From assembly GCA_014465955.1 (NCBI GenBank), contig JACTVT010000005.1, positions 1-64,000 of the forward strand: a stretch of DNA of 64,000 nt, in the 5' to 3' direction. Shown here one piece after another: positions 54,156-62,264 of this stretch (position 1 is its first letter; the number at the start of each line of letters is the position of its first letter). The position numbers were made by a program, and so were the translations under genes. This DNA is from Eubacterium sp. (GTDB lineage: Bacteria; Bacillota; Clostridia; Oscillospirales; Acutalibacteraceae). The notes under the pieces were generated by a model. That model ran no database searches, was not told where the DNA came from, and worked only from the letters and a program-made list of their open reading frames with translations.

Positions 54156-56175
54156 GATTTACCTTCTCAAATTCATCGGCAGCATCTAAAATCTGCTGTT
54201 TTATATCATCATCAAGCACTTTTTCCTTTTCAATAAAGGAAGAAATCTGAGGATACGTTGTATTAATATACTGCAGCATATCCATTTGGTATGCTTTGAT
54301 TTTATCAACGGGAACATTTACGAATTTCTTGTTTACAGCGCACACAAGCGTTGCCACCATATCAGACAGTGACAATGGATTGCCGAGCGGCTGCTTCAAA
54401 AGTTCCATAAGTCCTTTTCCGTAAACAAGACCTGCTTTTGTTTCCTCATCAAGGTCTGACGAAAACTGCGTAAACACTTCCATCTCTCTGAACTGAGCAA
54501 GGTCTACACGAAGTGAGCCTGCTGCCTTTTTCATTGCCTTTGTCTGTGCCGCACCGCCTACACGTGATACGGAAAGGCCGACATTGACGGCAGGACGCTG
54601 GCCGCTGAAAAAGAGGTCGCTTTCAAGAAAAATCTGACCGTCTGTAATAGAAATAACGTTGGTGGGAATATACGCCGAAACGTCGCCCGCCTGCGTTTCA
54701 ATAATAGGCAGAGCAGTAATTGAACCGCCGCCCATTTCATCTGACAGACGGCTTGAACGCTCAAGCAGCCTTGAATGAAGATAGAAAACATCGCCCGGGT
54801 AAGCCTCTCGGCCCGGTGAACGCTCAAGAAGGAGTGAAAGCGCACGGTAAGCCACCGCGTGCTTGCTCAAATCATCATAAACAATAAGGCAGTCTTTGCC
54901 CTGATACATAAAATATTCTGCCAGTGCAGTTGCCGAATACGGAGCAATATACTGAAGCGAGGCAGGGTCTGATGCAGTTGAGCACACAACAATTGTGTAA
55001 TCCATAGCACCGTGCTTTTCAAGCGTATTCACAAGTTTTGCAACCGTTGATGCCTTCTGGCCGATTGCATTGTAAATACAGATACAGTCTTTACCCTGCT
55101 GATTTAAAATTGTGTCAATTGCTATAGAGGTTTTACCCGTCTGCCTGTCACCGATAATAAGTTCACGCTGACCACGGCCTATCGGGAACATGGAGTCAAT
55201 GGCAAGAATACCTGTTGCAAGAGGCTGTGAAACAGACTTTCTGTCTACAATCGACGGAGCATTCTGCTCAACAAGTCTGTAACCGTCTGCTTTAATCTCT
55301 CCCTTGCCGTCTATCGGCTCACCGAGAGCATTAACAACCCTGCCGATAAAATTATCGCCGCAAGGCACGCCTGCCTTTTTATGTGTTCTTTTAACCTTAG
55401 TGTCCTGATGAATACCTACATCAGAACCGAAAATAATAACGCCGACCTGGTGCCTCTTGATATCCTGCACCATACCTTTAACGCCGTTTTCAAATATAAC
55501 AATTTCGCCGTACATAGCGTGTTCAAGACCTGCAATCGTTGCAATACTGTCGCCTACACGGACAACAGAGCCGAACTCCTCGCCGTCCTTCATATGCTCA
55601 AAATCGTTAATATCTTTTCTTAATACTGCGATAACGGATTCATGGTCAACACTGCTGTTTCGTGCAGACTGCATTACCTGATTTTTAATGGAATCGAACT
55701 TGCCTTTAAGGCTGAAATCAAATTCTTTTCCGCCTGCATGAACGATAAATCCGCCGACAAGATTTTCATCTTTAATAATTTTAATATTTGCAGAAACGCA
55801 GCCCGTTTCTTTGCATACGAATTTTTTAATACCCGCAAACTGCTTTTCATCGGGCTCTGTTACACAGTAAACCGTTGCGTCTGCAATATGATTTCTTTTA
55901 TCCGCCTCTTCGATATATGCCTCAATGATATCTTCAAATGCAAAAACTTTGCAGTCCTCTGCCAGCATATCAATAATACCCCTTACTGACGGCAGAAACA
56001 AATCGGACGCAGCCTTTTTCTTATCGTCAGATGCAACAAGCGGATTATCCAGTATTTCCTCAACCTCTTTATTGGCTCTCATTATTGTTAAAGCATCTTC
56101 AAGGCTTGAAACACTGATCTGTGAATACAGCATATAATCAAGATATTTATCAATATTCTTAATCATTATTATCAC
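54148..56175 (-). CDS. atpA: Fused F1 ATP synthase delta-alpha subunits (672-675 aa)
   Basis: One uninterrupted frame. Residues 1-172 (GTG numbering) are a complete delta/OSCP subunit: helical N-domain (SLEDALTIMRANKEVEEILDNPL) and the C-terminal signature ENLVGGFIVHAGGKEFDFSLKGKFDSIKNQV. Alpha begins at about 175 with its N-terminal helix (HESVIAVLRKDINDF) and is complete: P-loop GDRQTGKTS (342-350), SALPIIETQAGD-type SITALPIIETQAGDVS, and the catalytic-site Arg region VSRVGGAAQTKAMKK. There is almost no linker. The start overlaps atpF by 8 (ATG 56166) or 17 bases (GTG 56175). No separate atpH or atpA is present in the operon. An internal ATG at 55674 (M168) could give free alpha, but its AGG is only two bases away. 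Confidence 0.95.
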   Translation of the reverse strand: MIIMIKNIDKYLDYMLYSQISVSSLEDALTIMRANKEVEEILDNPLVASDDKKKAASDLFLPSVRGIIDMLAEDCKVFAFEDIIEAYIEEADKRNHIADATVYCVTEPDEKQFAGIKKFVCKETGCVSANIKIIKDENLVGGFIVHAGGKEFDFSLKGKFDSIKNQVMQSARNSSVDHESVIAVLRKDINDFEHMKDGEEFGSVVRVGDSIATIAGLEHAMYGEIVIFENGVKGMVQDIKRHQVGVIIFGSDVGIHQDTKVKRTHKKAGVPCGDNFIGRVVNALGEPIDGKGEIKADGYRLVEQNAPSIVDRKSVSQPLATGILAIDSMFPIGRGQRELIIGDRQTGKTSIAIDTILNQQGKDCICIYNAIGQKASTVAKLVNTLEKHGAMDYTIVVCSTASDPASLQYIAPYSATALAEYFMYQGKDCLIVYDDLSKHAVAYRALSLLLERSPGREAYPGDVFYLHSRLLERSSRLSDEMGGGSITALPIIETQAGDVSAYIPTNVISITDGQIFLESDLFFSGQRPAVNVGLSVSRVGGAAQTKAMKKAAGSLRVDLAQFREMEVFTQFSSDLDEETKAGLVYGKGLMELLKQPLGNPLSLSDMVATLVCAVNKKFVNVPVDKIKAYQMDMLQYINTTYPQISSFIEKEKVLDDDIKQQILDAADEFEKVNHG

Positions 56176-56647
56176 TGCTTTCGCTTAAAAATTTATCATA
56201 AATTTCTTTATCGGTCTGCACTGATGCACTTTCGCCGATAACTTTTTTTGCCGTTTCCATAGCAAGAGACGCAATTTCTTCCTTAACTGCAAGCCTTGCT
56301 TTTTCACATTCAATATCAGATGCTTTTTTTGCTTTTGCCTTAATTTTTTCAGCATCTGTTTCTGCACGGGAAACAATATTTTCATATTCTGTTTTAGCAG
56401 AATTTCTTGCCTCTACAAGAATTCTGCTTTTTTCATCTTCTACGCCCTCAAGTTGAGACTGGTACTGTTCTTTCAGTTCTTCAGCCTGCTTTTGTGCTTT
56501 ATCGGCATTTTCAAGCTGCTCATTAATCATTTCATTACGCTTATCAATAACCTTTTTTATAGGCTTGAATAAAAATACCCTTACAAGGATAAAGAAAATA
56601 ATTAAATTTACAAGCATGAAAACGAAATTCAAGTCAAATTTAAGCAT
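56159..56647 (-). CDS. atpF: Fo ATP synthase b subunit (162 aa)
   Basis: One N-terminal membrane helix (FVFMLVNLIIFFILVRVFLF) and a long charged helix (KKVIDKRNEMINEQLENADKAQKQAEELKEQ...), the peripheral-stalk dimer. Normal length. In this complex its C-terminus must contact the delta part of the fused delta-alpha protein. AAAGGA ribosome site. Confidence 0.96.
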   Translation of the reverse strand: MLKFDLNFVFMLVNLIIFFILVRVFLFKPIKKVIDKRNEMINEQLENADKAQKQAEELKEQYQSQLEGVEDEKSRILVEARNSAKTEYENIVSRAETDAEKIKAKAKKASDIECEKARLAVKEEIASLAMETAKKVIGESASVQTDKEIYDKFLSESSDNND

Positions 56648-56699
56648 TTAACTGTTTCCTTTCACTGTCTGTTTTATTAAAAATCGTAACTTAAAAATG

Positions 56700-56918
56700 C
56701 TATTTTACCATAAATATAATAAGTACGCTGGCTACAAGACCGTAAACGGCAGTTGCTTCTGCAAGTGCACAGCCTAAAAGAAGTGAAGTCTGAATTTTAC
56801 CTGCAGCCTCAGGCTGACGTGCAATTGATTCTACTGCCTTGCCTGTTGCGATACCGATACCGATACCTGCTCCAAGACCTGCCAATACTGCTATTGCTGC
56901 ACCGATTGCTATTCCCAT
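56700..56918 (-). CDS. atpE: Fo ATP synthase c subunit (72 aa)
   Basis: Two-helix hairpin with the conserved RQPEAAGK loop and the ion-binding Glu in LAEATAVYGL. Gln in ARQ plus Thr and Tyr after the Glu fit part of the Na+-binding pattern, but Ala replaces the Ser/Thr directly after the Glu. Ion specificity is therefore ambiguous. Strong AAAGGAG site, consistent with high expression. Confidence 0.97.
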   Translation of the reverse strand: MGIAIGAAIAVLAGLGAGIGIGIATGKAVESIARQPEAAGKIQTSLLLGCALAEATAVYGLVASVLIIFMVK

Positions 56919-56963
56919 AATAAAAATCTCCTTTAAATAATTACTAATTTTGTTCTGTTTAAT

Positions 56964-57677
56964 TTATTCAACAGCCTCTTTAATATAAAGCGCTGTAAGA
57001 AATACGAAAATATAAGCCTGCAAAAGCCCGTCAAATATATCAAAATAAAGACTCAGTGCCACGGGCACGACAACAGGAACTACGGCTTTAATAAGTTCCA
57101 TAATAATGAAAGCGCCGATTATATTACCGAAAAGACGCATACAAAGCGAAAGCGGTTTAATGATAATCTCAAGCAGATTTATCGGCGTTACGATTGCAAG
57201 AGGCTTTGTAAACGCTTTGAGCCTGCCCTTTACGCCCTTATCCTTATAAGCGGCATACTCAACAATCACAATGCTCGTAAGTGCCATTGCAAGCGTAACC
57301 TGCATACTTTTTGTGGGCGGTTTCATTCCGAATATTCCAATCATATTTGAAAGGCCTATAAAAATTGCAATACTCATAAGCCAGGGAATATACCGCTCGC
57401 CCTTTTCGCCTACAATATCTTTAAAAAAGCCTGTTGCCTTTTCATAAACGGTTTCAAGCAATAACTGCCGTTTTGACAATGTGCCCGTAACCTTCAGATT
57501 CCGGGTTAGAATAACAGACAAAATTACCACAACTGCCATAATAACCCACGAAACAACCGTGCCCTCATCAATACCGACGTGAAAGCCGCCTATATCAAAT
57601 CCGAACACCTCGTGAATATCAAGCTGCTCCGTCAATTCCTGCTGCAAATCAAGTTTCATTGCTGTCGGAAGAAGCAT
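56964..57677 (-). CDS. atpB: Fo ATP synthase a subunit (237 aa)
   Basis: Five to six membrane helices with the essential Arg in PLSLCMRLFGNIIGAF and a conserved ending FVFLTALYIKEAVE. First gene of the operon; no atpI precedes it. ATG 57677 is seven bases after GGGGG; ATG 57683 is also in frame but too close. Confidence 0.96.
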   Translation of the reverse strand: MLLPTAMKLDLQQELTEQLDIHEVFGFDIGGFHVGIDEGTVVSWVIMAVVVILSVILTRNLKVTGTLSKRQLLLETVYEKATGFFKDIVGEKGERYIPWLMSIAIFIGLSNMIGIFGMKPPTKSMQVTLAMALTSIVIVEYAAYKDKGVKGRLKAFTKPLAIVTPINLLEIIIKPLSLCMRLFGNIIGAFIIMELIKAVVPVVVPVALSLYFDIFDGLLQAYIFVFLTALYIKEAVE

Positions 57678-57809
57678 AAGCATACCCCCTTAATAAAGTA
57701 TCTTAATTATATACCGAAACCTGATTTTTTTCAATAAGTACGTGAAATTCTTGATAATAAAATATAAAAATATTTGAAATAATTATACCAAATTTAGTTA
57801 AGTATTATA

Positions 57810-57838
57810 TTTACATATTATTTAAATTAGTTTATAAT
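57810..57838 (+). promoter_or_regulatory. SigA promoter of proS-galE
   Basis: TTTACA (57810-57815), 17 bases, TATAAT (57833-57838). The leader of about 75 bases shows no T-box specifier or antiterminator motif. Confidence 0.75.
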
Positions 57839-57922
57839 ATTAACAGTGCTGACTGAAAAACAGATGGACATATTTTAAACTTTGTCAAAGCACTGAAAAT
57901 TTAAGCCGAAGGAGAGTACAAA

Positions 57923-59365
57923 ATGGCACAAAATCAAAAAAAGATGGTTGACAGCATAACATCTATGGACGAAGATTTTGCAAAGTGGTATACAGATATT
58001 TGCAAAAAAGCAGAACTTGTGGAATACACAAGTGTTAAAGGATGTATGGTAATACGACCCTACGGCTATGCTATATGGGAAAACATTCAGAAAATTCTTG
58101 ATAATATGTTTAAAGAAACAGGGCACGAAAATGTTTGTATGCCTATGTTTATTCCTGAAAGCCTTTTGCAAAAAGAAAAGGATCACGTTGAGGGTTTTGC
58201 ACCTGAATGTGCATGGGTAACCTACGGCGGCAGTGAAAAACTTGAAGAACGCCTTTGCGTAAGACCTACATCCGAAACACTGTTCTGCGAGCATTTCAAA
58301 AATGTTGTTGAATCCTACCGTGATTTGCCCAAACTTTATAACCAGTGGGTTTCTGTTGTAAGATGGGAAAAAACAACAAGACCGTTTTTACGTTCACGTG
58401 AATTTCTGTGGCAGGAGGGTCACACACTTCACGAAACTGCCGAAGAGGCTATTGAAGAAACAGAAAAAATGCTTAATGTTTACACCGAATTCTGCCAGAA
58501 ATACCTTGCAATCCCGGTTGTCCAGGGTATGAAAACAGAAAGCGACAAATTTGCAGGTGCAGAAAGAACATACTGCATTGAGGCACTGATGCACGACGGA
58601 AAAGCACTTCAGGCAGGTACGTCACATTATTTCGGCGACGGCTTTGCAAAAGCATTTGAAATTCAGTTTCTTGATAAAGAAAACAAATTAAGATATCCTC
58701 ACCAGACATCCTGGGGTATGACAACAAGACTTATCGGTGCTATCATTATGACGCACGGCGACAACAATGGTCTTGTTCTTCCTCCTGCCGTTGCACCGAT
58801 TCAGGCAATCGTTATTCCTGTTGCACAGCACAAGGAGGGCGTTATTGAAAAAGCAACCGAACTTCAGGAAAGGCTCAAAAAGGTCTGCCGTGTTAAGATG
58901 GACGCATCAAATAACACACCGGGCTGGAAATTTGCCGAATATGAAATGAAGGGCGTTCCGCTCAGAATCGAAATCGGACCTAAAGACATTGAAAACAATC
59001 AGTGCGTTATCGTAACACGTCATAACCGTGAAAAGACTTTTGTTTCACTTGACAATCTTGAAGAAACCGTTCTTCAGAAACTCCGTGAGGTACGTGACGG
59101 AATCTACAATTCTGCACTTGAGAACAGAGAAAGACGCACATACATATGCAAAAATACAGACGAAATTATTCAGGCACTTGATAAAAACGGCGATGGTTTT
59201 GTTAAAGCAATGTGGTGCGGCGAAGAAGCATGCGAAGATAAAGTCAAAGAAATTACAGGCGTCGGCTCACGCTGTATTCCGATTGAGCAGGAGCATATTG
59301 CAGACACCTGCGTGTGCTGCGGCAAACCGGCTAAACATATGCTTTACTGGGGTAAGGCTTATTAA
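57923..59365 (+). CDS. proS: Prolyl-tRNA synthetase, archaeal/eukaryote-like short type (480 aa)
   Basis: Class II synthetase motifs: motif 1 region VKGCMVIRPYGYAIWE, motif 2 VVRWEKTTRPFLRSREFLWQEGH and motif 3 TTRLIGAIIMTHGD. An anticodon-binding domain and a C-terminal Cys-containing domain (CGEEACEDK, CVCCGK) follow. No editing domain is inserted between motifs 2 and 3, typical of the type 3 enzyme. GAAGGAG before the ATG. It is divergent from the ATP synthase operon and precedes galE. Confidence 0.97.
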   Translation: MAQNQKKMVDSITSMDEDFAKWYTDICKKAELVEYTSVKGCMVIRPYGYAIWENIQKILDNMFKETGHENVCMPMFIPESLLQKEKDHVEGFAPECAWVTYGGSEKLEERLCVRPTSETLFCEHFKNVVESYRDLPKLYNQWVSVVRWEKTTRPFLRSREFLWQEGHTLHETAEEAIEETEKMLNVYTEFCQKYLAIPVVQGMKTESDKFAGAERTYCIEALMHDGKALQAGTSHYFGDGFAKAFEIQFLDKENKLRYPHQTSWGMTTRLIGAIIMTHGDNNGLVLPPAVAPIQAIVIPVAQHKEGVIEKATELQERLKKVCRVKMDASNNTPGWKFAEYEMKGVPLRIEIGPKDIENNQCVIVTRHNREKTFVSLDNLEETVLQKLREVRDGIYNSALENRERRTYICKNTDEIIQALDKNGDGFVKAMWCGEEACEDKVKEITGVGSRCIPIEQEHIADTCVCCGKPAKHMLYWGKAY

Positions 59366-59389
59366 TATAAAACTATATGGAGGCTCATT

Positions 59390-60406
59390 ATGGCAATTTT
59401 AGTAACAGGCGGTTTAGGCTACATCGGTTCACACACATGTGTTGAACTTATGAATGCAGGAAAAGAAGTAGTTGTTGTTGACAATCTTTATAACTGCAAA
59501 AAAAGTTCTTACGACAGAATCAAGGCTTTGGTTGGAAAAGATTTCAAATTTTACGAATGTGATATCCGTGACAAAGACGGAATGGACAAAATTTTCAAAT
59601 CAGAAAATATTGAGTCTGTCATTCACTTTGCAGGTCTTAAAGCCGTAGGTGAAAGCGTTGAAAAACCACTCGAATATTTCGATAATAATGTAAACGGAAC
59701 TCTTGTTCTGCTTGATGTTATGAGAAATAACGACTGCAAAAAAATCGTTTTCAGTTCATCAGCAACTGTTTACGGAATGAACAATGTTTCACCGCTTACC
59801 GAGGATATGCAGGTCGGCGGAGTTACAAATCCTTACGGCAGAACCAAATATATGATTGAATGTATCCTGCAGGATTTATATGTTTCGGACAATAGCTGGT
59901 CAATCTGCCTGCTGCGTTACTTCAACCCGATCGGCGCTCACAAAAGCGGTACAATGGGTGAAGACCCCAACGGTATTCCGAACAACCTTATGCCATATAT
60001 CACACAGGTTGCAATCGGCAAATTAAAGAGCCTCAGTGTATTCGGCAACGATTATGACACGCACGACGGCACAGGTGTTCGTGATTATATTCACGTTGTA
60101 GACCTTGCACTCGGTCACGTTAAAGCAGTTGAAAAGGTTGCAAAAGATGAGGGCGTATTCATCTATAATCTCGGCACAGGCACAGGCTACTCAGTTCTTG
60201 ATGTTGTCAAGGCATTTGAAAAAGCATCAGGCAAGAAAGTACCTTATGAAATCAAGGACCGCCGTGCAGGCGATATTGCTACCTGCTATTCAGACCCGAA
60301 AAAAGCCCTTGAAGAACTCGGCTGGAAAGCAGAAAGAGATATTAATGAAATGTGCGAAGACTCGTGGAGATGGCAGAGCCAGAATCCGAACGGATATCCC
60401 GACTAA
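59390..60406 (+). CDS. galE: UDP-glucose 4-epimerase (338 aa)
   Basis: Extended short-chain dehydrogenase: NAD-binding TGGLGYIGSHT, catalytic Ser in FSSSATVYG and YxxxK in NPYGRTKYMIE, with NPIGAHKSG and TGVRDYIHVVDL. It interconverts UDP-glucose and UDP-galactose, needed for galactose entry into glycolysis and for surface polysaccharides. It lies 24 bases after proS. A terminator follows. Confidence 0.98.
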   Translation: MAILVTGGLGYIGSHTCVELMNAGKEVVVVDNLYNCKKSSYDRIKALVGKDFKFYECDIRDKDGMDKIFKSENIESVIHFAGLKAVGESVEKPLEYFDNNVNGTLVLLDVMRNNDCKKIVFSSSATVYGMNNVSPLTEDMQVGGVTNPYGRTKYMIECILQDLYVSDNSWSICLLRYFNPIGAHKSGTMGEDPNGIPNNLMPYITQVAIGKLKSLSVFGNDYDTHDGTGVRDYIHVVDLALGHVKAVEKVAKDEGVFIYNLGTGTGYSVLDVVKAFEKASGKKVPYEIKDRRAGDIATCYSDPKKALEELGWKAERDINEMCEDSWRWQSQNPNGYPD

Positions 60407-60456
60407 GCCGAAATTAACATAACAAAACAATAAACCGTTTTGCTCATACTAAAGAA

Positions 60457-60488
60457 AAACCCTAAATCTCATCTGAGATTTAGGGTTT
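60457..60488. terminator. Bidirectional terminator between galE and a GPH gene
   Basis: AAACCCTAAATCTCA and TGAGATTTAGGGTTT form a perfect 15-bp stem around TC, followed by ATTTTTAA. Confidence 0.88.
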
Positions 60489-60525
60489 ATTTTTAATCAA
60501 TATTCAAATATACTCTGCTGCTTAA

Positions 60526-61968
60526 TTATTCAGTTTCCTTCGCTTTGTTCTCAAGTTCAAACTGTTTGCGTTTTTCAAGAACTGCATTATGCATATCTTC
60601 TTTCGTTTTGCCCGTAAGTTTATAGAAGAAGAACGGAACACCTGCAAGGAACATCATAAGACCATGAACAACAGTGTAGAAGAACAAGAGCATAATTTTT
60701 GTTTTAAGGCTCTGATCCTGTGCAACACCATCAACCGCCTGAACATATTCAATAATCGGAACCTTTGTACCGTAAAGCACCTGAGGTGCAAGCGCCGATG
60801 CAATTGTGCCTGAAATCATTGTGCCGATACCGATAACAAACGGCAGTGATGCATCAAGACGTTTGCCTGTTTTAAGTTCAATATCCTCAAGCACGTCAGC
60901 CTGGAACATTGTGGGAAGAAGATTTGAGGCACCGAACTGCAGACCGATAAGGAACAGAGATGCAACAAAAACAATCTGAAGAACAGGACTTGGTGATTTG
61001 AAATAGATATAACCAATTGCAAATGCTATCGTGTTTGCAATTACAGAATAAATTCCGCTGGCAATATAAAGTACCTTGGAATTGAATTTCTTAAGCAGGA
61101 AGTTTATAACAAGCATACCTACTGCCGTGCCGATACCTGTAGGAAGACCAAAGAGTAAGAATTTACCCGGTCCGAGCAATGCCTCGGCAAGGAAGATACC
61201 CATATAAGTTGAAATACCGCGGAAGCTCTTTAAAAATTCAGAAATAATAATTGTCCATGCATACTTATTTTTAAGTACATCACCGAAACCGACAATCGGA
61301 TTTTTCTTTTCATTGCTGTATGTAATTCTTTCACGAACGGTTTTCATACCAAGCAGCATTGTAATAATACCGCAGACACTGCAAAGAGATGCAACACCGA
61401 TATAACGAAGTCCCTTATCTTTAACCATAAATGCAAGCACAAGTTCAACAACAAGCGGAGCAGAGTTACCGACTGCCGAAACAATACCACGGAAAGACAT
61501 TACGGTATCTCTTTCCTTCATATTCGGTGTCATTACAATAGCAACTTTATTTACACTGTCGCCGAAATTGGTACAAACTGCCCACGCAACGGCAACGGTT
61601 ACAAGATAAATCATAAGTGTTGTGCCCGTAATGCCCTTTGGTGCCCAGAATGAAAGCACAAGGAAGATACCTGCAGGAACAGCGACAAGAAGTGCAAGCG
61701 GTCTGAACTTACCGCCTTTTCCTGTTCTTCTGCCGTCAATGTACATCGTAATAAAGAAATTCAGTATAAACGGTATAATTGATGTTAATGTATTAAACAA
61801 TGTTACACTGTTTTCAGGCAATGTAAGCACATTTACAAGATAGTCATTTCTGTAAGAGCCTACTGCGCCTGTCATCATTGTGTAGAAAAATACCGCCACA
61901 AGATAAAGCACAAATTCCTTTGGTTTTAAATACTTTTTATCACTTTGTGATATTGTTGATTCTGACAT
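60526..61968 (-). CDS. GPH/MFS-type sugar symporter (480 aa)
   Basis: Twelve membrane segments with the MFS loop MYIDGRRTGKGGKFRPLALL, KERDTVMSFRGIVSAVGNSAPL, and DVLEDIELKTGKRLDASLPFVIG in the second half. Normal length with a short charged C-terminus. It follows a phosphoesterase gene on the same strand, but a 277-bp repeat element fills the gap. Substrate unknown; probably a glycoside or sugar. AAAGGGG ribosome site lies next to the repeat's left end. Confidence 0.9.
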   Translation of the reverse strand: MSESTISQSDKKYLKPKEFVLYLVAVFFYTMMTGAVGSYRNDYLVNVLTLPENSVTLFNTLTSIIPFILNFFITMYIDGRRTGKGGKFRPLALLVAVPAGIFLVLSFWAPKGITGTTLMIYLVTVAVAWAVCTNFGDSVNKVAIVMTPNMKERDTVMSFRGIVSAVGNSAPLVVELVLAFMVKDKGLRYIGVASLCSVCGIITMLLGMKTVRERITYSNEKKNPIVGFGDVLKNKYAWTIIISEFLKSFRGISTYMGIFLAEALLGPGKFLLFGLPTGIGTAVGMLVINFLLKKFNSKVLYIASGIYSVIANTIAFAIGYIYFKSPSPVLQIVFVASLFLIGLQFGASNLLPTMFQADVLEDIELKTGKRLDASLPFVIGIGTMISGTIASALAPQVLYGTKVPIIEYVQAVDGVAQDQSLKTKIMLLFFYTVVHGLMMFLAGVPFFFYKLTGKTKEDMHNAVLEKRKQFELENKAKETE

Positions 61969-61987
61969 TTTTATAACCCCTTTCCTT

Positions 61988-62264
61988 TAGGCGATGAATA
62001 GTAATCCTAACCGTGGTTAAAATTGGCTGATTCGCCCTTACTCTGTGTTAAAAATACTCGGAATACACAAATATTTCTGCGTTTTTGTGCCTTGATTAAG
62101 AACAAATCAGCACAATTTTAACTCGCAGACCCAAAATGCTTGCAGTAAAGATGAATTTTGATTTTTGAGATGGCAGTCTTGCTGACGCAAGACAACAGCG
62201 AAAACTTCATAAATTCGCTTTAATTCTGCATTTTGGGCAGGTTCGGATTTCTATTCATTGCCTA
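61988..62264. mobile_element. MITE-like element with 25-bp terminal inverted repeats
   Basis: Ends 61988-62012 and 62264-62240 are inverted repeats (TAGGC-ATGAATAG-AATCC-AACC) differing at three of 25 positions. Two further nested inverted repeats lie inside: AAAATTGGCTGATTCG / ACAAATCAGCACAATTTT, and CCAAAATGC...GAATTT / its copy near 62200-62235. It encodes no protein. The right end supplies the TAG stop (62264-62262) of the phosphoesterase gene. Confidence 0.7.

Noticed and set aside
54148..56175. Delta-alpha fusion as an assembly artefact
   Set aside because: Both domains are complete, in the same frame over 2 kb, with coding character kept across the junction; a simple indel would not give this. 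Resequencing would still be worthwhile.
57684..57922. T-box leader for proS
   Set aside because: No T-box sequence, no specifier stem and no terminator/antiterminator pair; an ordinary promoter and short leader explain the gap.
57875..58294. 139-codon frame antisense to proS
   Set aside because: It lies wholly opposite the conserved start of proS, has Cys/Phe-rich shadow composition and no ribosome site.
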